From Agaricus subrufescens (lineage: Eukaryota; Basidiomycota; Agaricomycetes; Agaricales; Agaricaceae), in assembly GCA_029945375.1 (NCBI GenBank), contig CM057066.1, forward strand, positions 868,001 to 932,000: 64,000 nt of DNA. Reading direction: 5' to 3'. Position 1 is the first letter of the stretch. Each line of letters starts with the position of its first letter. A program made the translations under genes and the position numbers. Positions 22,026 to 33,830 of the stretch are shown here, piece by piece. The notes below the pieces were generated by a model, which was given only the letters and a program-made list of their open reading frames with translations, was not told where the DNA came from and made no database searches.

Positions 22026-24505
22026 ATGACCACTCGCGAGCCATATGCTGGTAAGGACCGGAAGCTTGTCCTTGCCTCTGATATAGGTACTACTTTCAGT
22101 GGTATCTCCTACTCGTGAGTTTCGTCAATTCATTGGAACACGTTGTGCCACTCAATGTTATCAACTAGAATACTCGATCCAGGGTTGGTCCCTAGCATAC
22201 ACCCTGTAACAAGGTTAAAGCCCGAGTCCATCTCTGCGTACACTATACTCATCTTACCCTAGGTTCCCCTGTCGTTCCGGAGCGGGCGGCGATGCGAAAG
22301 TGCCGACAGTCATTTATTATGATCAAGACGGCGGCCTTCGGGCAATTGGCGCGGAAACAGAGAGGGAGGATATCAATATCCTTGCCCAGGACTTAGATTG
22401 GGTAAAAGCAGAGTGGTAAGAACCTCTTTTTCACGATACAAGGCACACGATAAAGTTGATCTTTTTCAGGTTCAAGTTGCACCTTCGACCGAGATCTCGT
22501 GCTACATCCGGGATCTCGGAAGCACTTCCTCCACTTCCTCTGGGAAAGACGGCAGTCGACCTCTTTGCTGACTTTTTCAAGTACATGAAGCAGTGCGCCA
22601 AAACGTACATCGAGGAGACTCACCCACTGATTGGTTCCAACCCTTGGGAATCTGAGAATGAAGTCTACATCTTGTCGCACCCGAATGGGTGGGAAGGTGC
22701 TCAACAGGCTTTGATGCGAAGGGCAGCTGTGAGGGCTGGATTAGTTCCCGATACTCGCGAGGGAAGAGAAAGGATTACTTTCATCACAGAAGGGGAAGCA
22801 AGTTTGAATTTTTGCGTGGACAGGGGATTAATGAATGAATCGATTCAGGTCAGTAGTTGATTATAGGTCGCCGCTCACTTGTAGCTAAGTTGACTTATGA
22901 TCCCGAAGAGTGGTCATGGTGTCACAATAGTCGATGCTGGCGGCGGAACCCTGGATATCAGTACATACGCGAAAGAAGGAGATAGATTTGGGGAGATTGC
23001 AGCTTCTCAGTGTATGCGTATCCGGTCATCTGGCTCGGAGGATGAATATTGAAAACCGCACTATCACAGGTCACTTCAAGGGATCAGTCTTTGTCACCCG
23101 CGCTGCCGCCACTCATCTAGAAGGTATGTTATCTAACTATCATTTTCATATTCTTCTGATGAATTTTATAGAATATTTACGGGGTTCTAACTTTCTTGAC
23201 GATGTACCCTACATGATTGAGAAATTTGACAAGGCCACCAAACTTGCTTTCCGCACTCCGAATGACCCTCAATATATCAAATTTGGAAATGTTCGTGATA
23301 GAGACCTTATGCGAGGTATCCGCGCGGGCCAGCTCAGACTAGAGGGGTAAGATTCGCTCTTGTTTAGTCAATCATAGAGCCAACCTAATCGTTATCAGCC
23401 CCATCATTGCCAGGTTCTTTGAACCGTCCATCCAATGTATAGTCGATGCTGTCGTTGAACAAAGACGTTCTGCCTCTAAACCGGTTGCCGTAGGTGCTCA
23501 ATATGTATAATTGACCTAAATTTAGAGTTATTTCTAGACCGTCTTCCTGGTTGGCGGCTTCGCGGCAAGCGATTATCTGTTTTCTGAGATAGAACAGAGG
23601 TTGAGAGGGCATGGATTTATGGTGTGTCGACCTGATCCACATTTGTGAGTATTCTGATGCGACGAAATATCTAATTACTGACAAAATACGAAGGAACAAA
23701 GCTGTCCCTGACGGTTCCATCGCAGGACATCTGCGACCAATGGTTCAAGCTCGTGTGGCCAAATACACTTATGGCCACAAGTGTGGTTTGCTGTTCAAGG
23801 ACTCGCGCCCCAAACACAGGAGACGTAGAGATTCGTGCTATGAAGATCTTAATGGTGACGTTAGATTGAGAGGGGGATTTTCTACAATTCTTTTGAAGGT
23901 AAGTCATGCCTGAATAGTTGGTTATCAATGCTCTTATTTCAAACCTTCAGAATACACAAGTCTCCGAGGACAAGGAATTTAGAGCCTCATTCCACAAGCT
24001 GCACTCCCGTAAGGAGGAGTTTGCCACAGCAGCGGTCAAACAAGTAACTTGCTATCGAGGAAATAAGGAAAACTTAGAGTTTGTGGATCAGGATTATGGT
24101 GAGTATGATGGCCCGGTCTGTTCCCCCATAATGTGGACTGTGTGAGATTGACCCACGAAAACAAAATCATAGAAAACTTCCATGATAGTTTTGCGGTGCA
24201 AGCTGATCTAACCACTCTTATTGCGGGCCTACAGCCACGTGTTGGCAAAACAGGAATTGTCCATTTCAAGATGGTCTATGAGATTATCATATTATTTGGT
24301 TTGACCGAATTCAAGGCACAACTGGCGTGGAAGGAGAATGTGAGCTACATTGATTTCTGTATATTAATGACTTATTGAGCCATTTTTCAAGGGCGTCACA
24401 AAACGGTAAGAATTGTCTATGCCATTTAAGGATCTATCGACTGAAAATATCACTAGTGGTCCTGCTGAAATCCTGTTCGACACCGAGATCGAATACGATG
24501 AATGA
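22026..24505 (+). CDS. Hsp70-like ATPase (HSPA12 type), tandem copy 2
   Basis: Paralogue of the gene at 18539 with the same exon layout and phases. Readable segments include LASDIGTTFSGISYS (Phe to Ser before the phosphate-1 aspartate), SGDAKVPTVIYYDQDGG, FKLHLRPRSRATSGISE, VDAGGGTLDISTYA, TVFLVGGFAASDYLFS, AVPDGSIAGHLRPMVQARVA and GLTEFKAQLAW. It ends FDTEIEYDE. All splice junctions needed to keep the frame are present, so it appears intact. The two copies differ at many positions (for example RRSASKPVA versus RDLASKPVA), so the duplication is not very recent. The F-box copy 4 starts only 197 bp downstream on the same strand. Confidence 0.86.
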
Positions 24506-24651
24506 TACTGGATCCTAGACACCATTCTACCCTGGTTGAAGTTGAAAGCAGTGTGTGTGCTGTAAAAACTTTACTATTCGAGGTACAACTGCGTAGTATA
24601 CCAGTGAGAAGTGCGAGGAAGGATGACATTAAATTGCTTGACTTTGAACTC

Positions 24652-24666
24652 GTGGGAACATTCAAT
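24652..24666 (+). promoter_or_regulatory. Shared upstream motif of the F-box family, copy 4
   Basis: GTGGGAACATTCAAT, 50 nt before the aligned ATG at 24702, inside the 3' flank of the Hsp70-like gene. The shorter distance reflects a deletion relative to the other copies. Confidence 0.4.
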
Positions 24667-24701
24667 AATCCTTGGGTTCCTTACCGATTCACCACGAACC
24701 C

Positions 24702-26299
24702 ATGCAGGCAGCCTCTATCAACTGCCCCAGCTGTGGCCATAGCTTTGTGCATGGAGGTGGGGTACGCGAACCTCAGTCCGAGCTCGCGTTGACTCAGGCA
24801 GACCGGCTATCTGATGTCCAGGATCAGATCCGATGTCTCGACGCGTCGATTTCTCGGCTCAATCAAGAGAGGGCTAATTTGTTACGCAAGGTCAATACTG
24901 TTTGCGACAAAACGAGTCACATACCATCCGAAATCCTGTCCCATATCTTCCAGTTTATCCGCCCACCCATTGACTTTCGCCAACACCTTCCCTTCGAGAA
25001 CGCGAATTGGTTAACCGAATGTCTGGGATTTCGAAGGGACACGTACCATCGTGAAGAGGACGATCATTTCAAGCTGATTGGAGTTTCCTCCCGCTGGCGG
25101 CAAATAGTCCTGTCAACTCCGCAGTTGTGGACCACAATCTCTATTGGAGTCTGGAAGGCTTTCACAACATCGCACATTTCTCTCCTTGGTCTCTACGCTC
25201 GATGCTCTGGAGATCTCGGACTTTCCATAGAGTTGGACTTCAGGTACCATGCAGCCCGGTGGAGAAAGTTGGAAAGTCGATCTGAAAGGGAGGCAAGCCT
25301 CATCCTATTAGAACCCGTCTTCGAGGCGGTATTCACCCGATTGGCGCCCACAATACGTCACCTCACCCTCCTCAGTCCTCCTCCCGAAAATTTTCATAAC
25401 ATTGCCAAGGACTTTTCCCTGTGCAACTCATTGGCTATAGTCGATGAGGATATGCGGTCAACCTACTCACCCGCTGTTGCCGTGGAACTTCCCCGTCTTG
25501 AACGCATGTTTCTGCACCATTATTACTGCCCCTTTATCCTACCGTGGCTATCAATAACAGATCTGGAGTTAGAGTATGTGCCAGAATCCGTTGCCTACCA
25601 TATTATAAAGGAGTGCTTGTACCTTGTTAAACTCAGGAACTACGGGGGCAGAATCCTTTATGAGAGTATTCAGGAGCCCATGAATACTGAACCAATCGTA
25701 CATAATAACCTGGAGTCCATGTTATGTGACGATACTGTCGATCTATATCGTCGCTTCCGATATACCAGACTCCGAACCTACACTGGGACGATTTAGACGA
25801 TGACCCCCGGTATCACGGTCTCCGTCACCAAATCTTTTCCAACCTGCCATCAACACTTGTATCCCTTACTCTACGTGAAATTCCAGAAGACCGGAGTCAT
25901 GCACGAGAACTGCTGGCATGTATCCCCCAGCTTCTGGAATTACGCTTATTTGATTGTAGTAACTCGGCAATCAACTTTGCGATTTGGAGCATTGGGAGAC
26001 CTGCCTGGCCCTCTGACGGCGAGGCATCCACAATGGTCGGCCCAACAGTCCTACCTAACCTTCGTAGACTGTCTATAGTTTCTGATCATACTGTGGCTTT
26101 GGAATGGGTTGTTGACATGTTGGAAGCACTGTTTACGACGAGGACGAGCGAAGAGGGGTTTCATTTAGAGGTTTCTGAAATTATTTGGCATGAAGTGACT
26201 GCACAGAGGTTACAAACACTTGTGTCTTCGGGATTCCATGTCGAAATCACAACAGATGTAGAAATTCCCGAAAACTCTAGGAATCTTCCCTGGTGGTAA
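24702..26299 (+). pseudogene. F-box/LRR-like family copy 4, one frameshift
   Basis: N-terminus MQAASINCPSCGHSFVHGG, coiled coil (LSDVQDQIRCLDASISRLNQ), F-box (IPSEILSHIFQFI ... VSSRWRQIVLSTPQLWTTIS), LRR-like region and terminal LPWW. At about 25778 one T appears to be missing relative to the paralogues (after RLRT, where the others read LHW or LCW), which gives a premature stop at 25794-25796; the correct frame resumes at once and runs to the normal end. One clean deletion in an otherwise coding-like sequence suggests a very recent pseudogene, or an assembly or sequencing error. A product truncated there would keep the F-box and most LRRs. It lies 197 bp after Hsp70-like copy 2. Confidence 0.8.
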
Positions 26300-26485
26300 A
26301 AATATTCGTTCTATTGCGTAGGGTGAGTGTGCTCGTTCAGACTTTCCCCCCCATTTGAGACTCAATCATCCGACAGACTGAACGTTGTCACGCAAGGGAC
26401 TGCTCATGCTCCACAATCGATCATGAACTTTATGGAGAATACCGAAGAGGCAAATCGTACAACTACCAGTCGTTAAAATCAAATA

Positions 26486-29247
26486 TTAGTCCGCAGACTG
26501 AACCGTCTTCACCACTTTTAAAGTTGTCACTCTGTTCAAACCCCTTTCTGCCACTCGAACAGCAGATGTAAGATCTACGTGAAAGAATGGTGTCGCGTCG
26601 GCTAGGACAGGTTCCCAATTTGAACTCCTTTGTTCAACATCTTTCTCTGAAATTGCAATATACGTCTTACTGTCCTCCCCTCTCTCAATGTCGCCCGCTG
26701 GCTCGGTAGACTTATTATCAGGGTCTGTTCCGTCACGGTAGGGTACCACAGCGGCAACCTCTCGAGGAACTTTTGAGTGTAAGCTCCCGTAACCAAAGCC
26801 TCCGGCAACCAGAGCTCGACGAATCCAGGGGGAAAGAATAGTCGCAAAATGGAACTACGACGGATAATATTAATATCATGAATTAGATATTGAAGGCGTC
26901 AAGCGTCTCACCTCGACCGGGTAATCAGTCCATCGTTCAATCTCACTACGAGCATCGATGAGTGCTTGAATAGCAGTGGTATCAATGTGTGACCTATTAT
27001 CGAAAGTCAGCACGAGCTCATAACATTGAGTTTTCGAATAGTGAATTACGGACACAACAGAAAAATCCAGTATAATCGCGTGAAGCCATGGCTTCTTTTC
27101 ATTCATAGCCTGTTCTTGCACCGAGCTGTGGCGTGGGCTGTTGTCATTCCAAGGGCGGTCACGGAGTTTCACAGTGTTCATATCCTTGCCACGACGCATG
27201 TTCTCTTTCACGTAGTCCACAAGAACAGAGTTCAAGATCGAACAGTTGGGGTACAGATAACTCTCCTCAAACCTGTAGATCAAGATTCCAGGCGGCGGGG
27301 GTATGACTTTGATATGCGCATTGTTGATAAGGTTCCGTTTAATGGGAACAAAAATATCTCTTTTCTCCTTTTCATCACCCGAATTGGTTTCTAGAGATAC
27401 TTTCCCCAGAAACTGGCCGCGCGGACGAGCGAGACGGACGAGTAAGAGTGCCATAGACGCACATATAGAGGTGTAGATGCCATCCTCGATCGAAGAGAAT
27501 ACTGTAACCAAGATTGCAGCAACCCAAATGAAAAACTCGAGAGGCGAAACGCGCCAATACATGTAGAGCTGGTTAGGAGATGCGATGAGGTCGGCTACAG
27601 CATGAATAATGATGGCCGAAAGTCCAGCAGTAGGGATCCAGAAGAAGGCGCCCGTAAGACCGTAAAGGGCGACTATAACGACAATTGCTGTAAAAATACC
27701 TGCCAGAGGTGTTCGAACACCGGACTTGGACTTGAGCGCCGAACGGGAGAAAGACCCAGTGGCAGAGTAGGCGCCGAAACAAGAACCGACTGTGTTAGTA
27801 ACGCCGATCGCAATTAACTCCTGGTTCGGGTTGATCTTGTAGCCATTCAGACGGCCGAAAGCTAGGCAACCGGATTAGATTGAATATCGCGCTTCCTTGT
27901 AAGTCACTTACATTTGGAGATGGCTATGTGCTCCAAAAACAAGATGATGGAAGCGACAGGTAGTTCGGGGGCCATGGCCGATACGAAATCACTGTCAAGA
28001 CGAGGTGTATGGACATGCTTGAGACCAGCGGGGACATTTTTGAGGATTCTAATGGGGTAGTTGCCTTTTGAGTCTCTCCTTGTGCGGCAGTATAGGTAGG
28101 CTGCGACAGTCAGGATAATAATAACAAAAGCATTTCTCATGACATTGAGAAAGAAAAAAAGTCGAGCTGTTCCATATATTAGTCTTAAGATTGGAGTTCT
28201 AGATGAGAGTCAGACCTCGGCGGGGCCATTTCTTGCCTCCCCAAATACAGGCATAACGAATCATATAGAGAACAACAAGGCCTATTATGCCCCAAGCGGC
28301 ATCAAGTGCCGTACGAGGTAGGCCTTTGAGTGTGTTGATAATAACTTGATATGTTGGTGCTCGAGTGCTAAAATGTGAATTCTAGCTTTCCTCTATCATT
28401 CACAGATAATGTAAACTCACTCAAAGCCAACTATTCCCATCAATCCAGGAACTTGTCCGGCAACGACATTGATGGCCGTCCCGGTCATGAAGCCGCTAAC
28501 GGCAGGCATGGGGATGAATTCTACGATCCATCCGATACGTAACAAACCAACACCCAATAGAATGAAGCCACAAATGAATGTTAGTCCCGTGGCAATTGTC
28601 GGTCCGTCGATTTCTGGATGTTGTTCCTGCACGCGTTTGATGACATTTGCGACAGTGAGAGACATGACAGCGACTGGGCCGATAGAGACATCCTTGGAAG
28701 TTGCAAATATCTGTTCTGATGATTAAGTATGTCCGACGAATATGGGGCAGTGCCTGACATACACAATAAACTATCACTCCAACGAATGACGAGTATAGAC
28801 CGTATTCAGGGGGTAGAGTGGCTATCTATTGGACGTGTATTAGCCTGCGTGCTACATTTAAATATGGATGTTCACCTGTGCGTACGACATTCCTTGCGGA
28901 ACGAGGACTATACCGACGGTTACACCTGCAACAACATCGGCGGACAGCCAGCCGAAGTCTAGGAGATACGTTGCGTTACTCAAAGTCTATGTGCGTATAG
29001 GAGGTAGCAGGGAAACTGTGACTCACTGTACCGACCTATCCAATTTAGAATTGGGAATAGTCCAAGGATGTATGATTTGATCTAAGAAAAGTCAACAGAG
29101 TGAGGAAGGAGAGGTGAAAGGTAGTACATGAGGAAAAGGATTCGTCCAAAAGCGGGCTGCCCAGTCTCTAGTAGAGATGACCTCGATGCCGTGGTCGGGG
29201 AAATCAACAATATTCTTGCCAAACTTCCTGACACCTTTGAGGGCCAT
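26486..29247 (-). CDS. SulP-family sulfate permease with STAS domain (Sul1/Sul2 type)
   Basis: Plasma-membrane high-affinity sulfate uptake. The minus-strand exon chain begins MALKGVRKFGKNIVDFPDH at 29247. SulP hallmarks in order: DVVAGVTVGIVLVPQGMSYA, LPPEYGLYSSFVG, the SIGPVAVMSLTVANV segment, GFMTGTAINVVAGQVPGLMG, SFGRLNGYKINPNQELIAIG, SCFGAYSATGSFSRSALKSK and YWRVSPLEFFIWVAA. About ten to twelve hydrophobic segments are visible. A cytoplasmic STAS domain follows (ILDFSVVSVI ... HIDTTAIQALIDARSEI), and the protein ends VVKTVQSAD. Roughly ten introns of 50-60 nt interrupt it, and I did not fix every junction. The N-terminal DFPDHG and STAS layout match fungal sulfate permeases of about 720-760 aa. 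Expected regulation is by sulfur limitation; I did not identify a specific site. Confidence 0.92.
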
Positions 29248-29718
29248 TTTGTTCCGGGGTCTGGAACGAAGGAGTAGAGCTTTATATTTTTGACTGGGCC
29301 AACTCTTCTTCCTTTAAGAGTGAAACAGTGACCATTCCCAGCACCTAGAGTATATTACTCTGAGCCAGTAATTTCCTGGTTTCCAATGGTGTTGTCATAT
29401 AGAGGTCGGATTACGCAATTTCGGGTTGAGATTACGGACACCAAACGGGGTAGTTCGGTAGTCCGTCACTGAATTGATGAATGATATATCGATTACTCAA
29501 ACGTGTTGTTGCTTGCAGCCTAGCGAGGCTATAGGTGTTCAGGAAAGGAGCATGTAATCCATTCCACTGAAAAATGAACACTTTGAAGCTGTTATAACGT
29601 GTAGTACTAAGCTACATATACTATTTTCATAAGTAATCAGCCTATTTTTCGATAACTTTGAACACAAAATGCTATTCAACGATCCTAGATATCTTTGTCA
29701 CATTCCATTAAACATGCC
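29248..29718. other. Intergenic region upstream of the sulfate permease
   Basis: About 470 bp containing the permease promoter and the 3' flank of the next gene. No coding sequence is supported. Confidence 0.45.
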
Positions 29719-31244
29719 TCATCGATCTGCATTGCTACCGAAGACAGCGCCGAAACAATTACCATAGTCCACAAGTTGAGGTCTGCCTTGGTCAGTTGCC
29801 ACTCGTGAACAGAAGTACCTCCACTTCGCTTTCGGGATGTTAGCCCGCCAAATCCGATCTGAGGGGACTCGTCGCCAATTAACAAGACTAGTGAAGTTGA
29901 CCCGCTCGATGTTGGGAAAGTTGGATAAGATATCTGTGCAAAGCATATTGTGCTGTGATATGAGGTCATAATATAAATTATCTTCATCTGCACACGGGCT
30001 AAATTCGAAAACAATTTGACTAATGGATGGGTTTGGCGGCCATTTTTGACAGAATGCTTTAACTTCCTATAAGGTTGATTGGTAAATCTTGTGAAATTTT
30101 GATGTTTACTGCTTACGGATAGGAGCTCTTTCCTCCATTGTATCATGCTATAAGCCCAGTTCCCAACACACCAACATACTTTCAGAATCGAGACGTTGGG
30201 GAGCTGTTTGTGGAGCGAAGCGACATCGTAGAGATGCCTGGGAATGGACATTTCTCGAAGTGGTGCTGTAGAGCTTCCAAGCACCGTCCAGATACTATGA
30301 TCCAGTGGAGGAAGCATAGGCGGAAACCTCTCTACCGACCCATATAATGTGCCCAAAAGCCAAACCTTTCGAATTGGCCTTGAATGGACGAGACTATGGC
30401 CTAGTGCTGGAGGACCATCAAAGAAGGAGAGTTTCGGAAGTATAGAATCCGGAAACACGACCTGCTTCGCTTGCTTCATTCTATAAATATGGAGTTGCGA
30501 AATATCTGGCATCCGGGTGAATACATCCGGTAGTACCCACGGATCCACAACCATGTGAATCGTGAGTGATTCTATTTTGAAGACATCTTCATGCCTGGCC
30601 AAATGTTGAACGATACTCCAATCATCGACCTCGAGGTTTTTCAAATGGTGGAAATTGAAGTTGCCGGAAGGGAAAGCAAATTGAAATGGTAAGTCAGTTT
30701 CTGGTAAAACGGCTAGTGTCTCGAGCTGAAGCATGGACATGAGGGAGTTGAAAGCTTCAGCGTCAGCTTCGATAACCTGGCACAAAACTAAGCGAAGGGA
30801 ACGAAGAAGAGGTAGTTTTTTCATGGCGCTGATAATTCGTTTGTCAATGATTACACGATGCAGGTCGATGGCAACAATAGAGGTCATTTTCCTGAGGGCG
30901 ACGCAATACATCGAGAGGAAAGCATTTTGGATTCGATTGAGTGGGGCTGTATCATAAGACATGAATAAAGCCAGGTTGCACGTCTTGATGTATCGTGCAA
31001 GACTAACTGCAGGTTGTTGATTATTTGCAAGGGTACGACAGAAACGGTTTGTAGACGAGTCCTGGCACCCGCCTGAGAGATTAATTTCGGAAAAGATGCG
31101 CGGCAACGCGATGGAAGAAAAGTAACGGCAGGCAAGAGCCACATTCGAGAGGTTTCGCCGAACCTCCGAGGCTGTCATGTCGTCATTTTCGTGGAGGTGG
31201 CTGAGAATCTCCTGGTACACTTCGAGAGGTAGGGGTTCGAGCAA
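29719..31244 (-). CDS. F-box-like protein, unrelated to the 12-26 kb family
   Basis: Exon 31244-30117, a 50-nt intron at 30067-30116 (GTAAGC...TATAG) and exon 30066-29719. The F-box lies at the N-terminus: LEPLPLEVYQEILSHLHEND, followed by LSNVALACRYFSSIALPRIF, then a leucine-rich region. Reading through the intron gives a different and less convincing end; the spliced frame continues EVKAFCQKWPPNPSISQI and ILSNFPNIERVNFT, ending FGSNADR. The 5' end is uncertain. At 31244 the codon is TTG, and the frame upstream lacks ATG until a stop, so a short first exon is likely, perhaps starting at the ATG at 31389 and spliced with a GTACTT donor. Probable SCF adaptor. Confidence 0.7.
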
Positions 31245-31714
31245 GCGACCGTCGCTGGACTTCCGAGTAGGAGCTACAGATGGTTGAGTCCAGACCCAAA
31301 AAATGGATGAACCACCTACTTGACCATTCGAACGCTGGCATCAGTAAATGAGAGGCGCACAAACAAGTACAAATTCCCACATTCGGCATTCTTATTTTAC
31401 CACGTCATGTTCTCAATCCAGTAATAACCTCGAAGCCGCAAACATCAAAGACGAGGGTGTTTTAAAAGACGCGTTCGCGAGATAGTCAATACCTGAAGGA
31501 CTTGCATCTAAGCCACAACAGACGAGTAGTAGAGCAAGTTATTTCAAAAATTCAAATCCTTCAAGTGCATTCTCGATAATACTAGTCATGGGTGTGAAAC
31601 AAAGAACGGTGTGCTGTCGTGATTAATTCCTGTGAGGCTTTCATGCATCTTGATAAGTCAAATCAGATTCTTCCACCGTTTTACGATACATTCACATTTG
31701 TACACATTTGTAGC
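31245..31714. other. Intergenic region between F-box protein and carboxylesterase A
   Basis: Holds the putative first exon and promoter of the F-box gene and the 3' flank of carboxylesterase A. Nothing else is recognised. Confidence 0.4.
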
Positions 31715-33685
31715 TTAAAAGAAAGAGACGTCGATACCTAAAGTTCCGTATGTTTGCACTAAACTGGGTATAGTACCGCAATCGAAATCGATCAAAGAAC
31801 TTGTAGTGAACGTAGCCCCAGTTGGATTTCCCGAATTTCCGAGAAGCACGATGTTATCTTCTCCATTCCCAAATTGAGGCCAAGAGAATGGTGGGTTATT
31901 GAGTGCATTGGCAGGATCTTTCGCAAACGCTACCCAAGCTGATTGCATATAGTGCGAAAGTGCGATCTCGTTGTCAGTCGGCCTCCCAGAGAGTGTGCTG
32001 GCATTGTAGGTTCCAAAATCAAGAGGGATGTCGGAGGCATGGTACGAACGAAGATTCGAGTTTCCTTGAAGGTCAGGAAACACGGCTGAAAATAAGAAGC
32101 GTACATAAATAAACGAATATGAGCGGAATCGTTTTTCAGTCGCACCTTGATACTGATACCGCCACGTGGGGACACCAGCTGAGGAACGATCCGACGCGGC
32201 AGTCCTAGCAGGGCAGGTGAAGAGTACCTGATGCAATGAGGATGTATAATAAGCATATGGAAGAAACGAATTTACTGGGGTCAAAATATCGGCGGCCTCT
32301 TGGGTGACACCAGGAACCACAACTCCGGTAGTAGCAAGTTCCGCGTCCACGACAAAGACATCTCCTTCCTGTGCAGTTGTGCCTCCGAGCATGGGCGCAT
32401 GGAGGAAATTCCCAGCAGCTGCACGCTGACGAGTGTTGAAAAAGACGGTGATATCTGATAGGCAAATCGGATTGAGGGTTCAGTCGAGTACTGCTCTAGG
32501 CATGCCTGCAAACGTACCATCAACAATCGGATAGAAGGGAATATCCGTAAGAATCACGGCCTGTTTAAGTATATGAGAATCAATTAATCGCATGCATGCA
32601 AGTTGTAGAGCATCGGGGACTGGGAGGGTGATGAAGGTGAGTGGCCGTTCGGTAGCGTAGTGGAAACAAATGAAAGGGTGACCTACTTATTCCACACCCA
32701 ACCTCGCCAGCTATCGTGTTCCAGGCTAGAATGTTTGCCTCTTCCACACCAATTCGAACCAGAGGCGTGGAGGTTAGAAGGTCTAAACTGTCTCTGGTGG
32801 TGAGAAACAGAGTATCAGGACGACTATACATACCAACTTACGTTCCTGACATAGTAATGATACCTAGTCAATCATATCCATGATATTATCCAAAGCCATC
32901 GATCGCGATGCAACGAACCTTTGACTATGGTATCCGAGGGATGAGAGTAAGCATAGGCATCAACTGCTATACTGCCAGCACTCTGCCCAAAGATCGTAAT
33001 CCTATCTGGATCGCCACCGAAAGCTCCGATATTGTCATGGACCCATTTGATGGCGGCTTCAATGTCCAAAAAACCGAAGTTCTGTGATCGAGTTGACGAG
33101 ATCAGCTGGGGGGCGTTGGGGTTCCCGAAAATATTGGTTCGGTAATTGATAGTAACGATAGTAATGTCGTCATTATCCCGGACGAAGTTGGCGCCGTTAT
33201 AAAAGGCAAGATTGCTCTCAAGATAAGTTTAGTTCACGAATAACATTGTTGTGATGAACCGAAGCGCTCACAGTACCGAATTGAAATGCACCACCATAAA
33301 TCCAAATAAGAACAGCAGTAGACTGCTTCCTGGAGGTGCTAGGGCTCCAAACGTTTAGATTCAGGCAATTGTCCGATTCAGGTACAGGGGCAGTGCTTGA
33401 ACCGGTGATCCCTGACAAAACTGTTGCGAGACGGTCCGCTAACTGGGGACAAGAGTCTCCAAATCGAGTTGCATTCAACGTCGTACTCCTTTTAGGAGGG
33501 CTAGTCGGTGCTTGCCAGCGGCCGGCAGTGGCATACGGTATACCAAGGAACTGGCGAACAATGGGCGATACGAGTGACCCAGTCACAGCTCCTTGCTGAG
33601 TCTGGACAGTGAGTTCTGAGCTTTGAGCGAGGGTGAGAACGAAGAGCACGCTCGAAGCGGCGAAAAGAGATATGAATCGGTTCAT
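31715..33685 (-). CDS. Secreted type-B carboxylesterase/lipase, copy A
   Basis: Alpha/beta-hydrolase of the carboxylesterase type-B family, hydrolysing carboxylic esters outside the cell. It starts MNRFISLFAASSVLFVLTLA, a signal peptide, then ELTVQTQQGAVTGSL and FLGIPYATAGRWQAP. Family motifs: ESDNCLNLNVWSP (the 'EDCLxLNV' pattern), WIYGGAFQFG (oxyanion hole), the nucleophile elbow FGQSAGS with the catalytic Ser, and SYHASDIPLDFGTYN with the catalytic His. The triad acid lies between and I cannot assign it with certainty. There are about eight introns, and the protein ends LGIDVSFF. A TATAAAAGG box lies about 50 nt upstream. Copies B and C show the same layout. Confidence 0.88.
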
Positions 33686-33734
33686 CGCCGGGCGAGTCAC
33701 TGAACTGCTGCTTCGATGAATAGAGTTCCCGGCA

Positions 33735-33743
33735 CCTTTTATA
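33735..33743 (-). promoter_or_regulatory. TATA box of carboxylesterase A
   Basis: TATAAAAGG on the minus strand, 50 nt before the ATG at 33685. The same element at the same distance precedes copy C (46187-46195), and TATAAA precedes copy B (36497-36502). Confidence 0.6.
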
Positions 33744-33802
33744 ATACAAGTCCTGAGAATCACGTAAACAAAGCTGCGGGTGCAGTCCCAAGGAAGGTGA
33801 AC

Positions 33803-33830
33803 CGGAAGCTGTGTGCCATGCATTGCATTG
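33803..33830. promoter_or_regulatory. 28-bp conserved upstream motif, carboxylesterase A
   Basis: Plus-strand sequence from CGGAAGCTGTGTGCC to ATTGCATTG; it recurs with one mismatch at 36558-36585 upstream of copy B while the surrounding DNA has diverged. Candidate regulatory site. Confidence 0.45.

Noticed and set aside
29685..30116. Continuous 519-codon reading of the F-box gene through to 29685
   Set aside because: It reads through a GTAAGC...TATAG intron; the spliced frame (ILSNFPNIERVNFT) is more protein-like and typical of the family.
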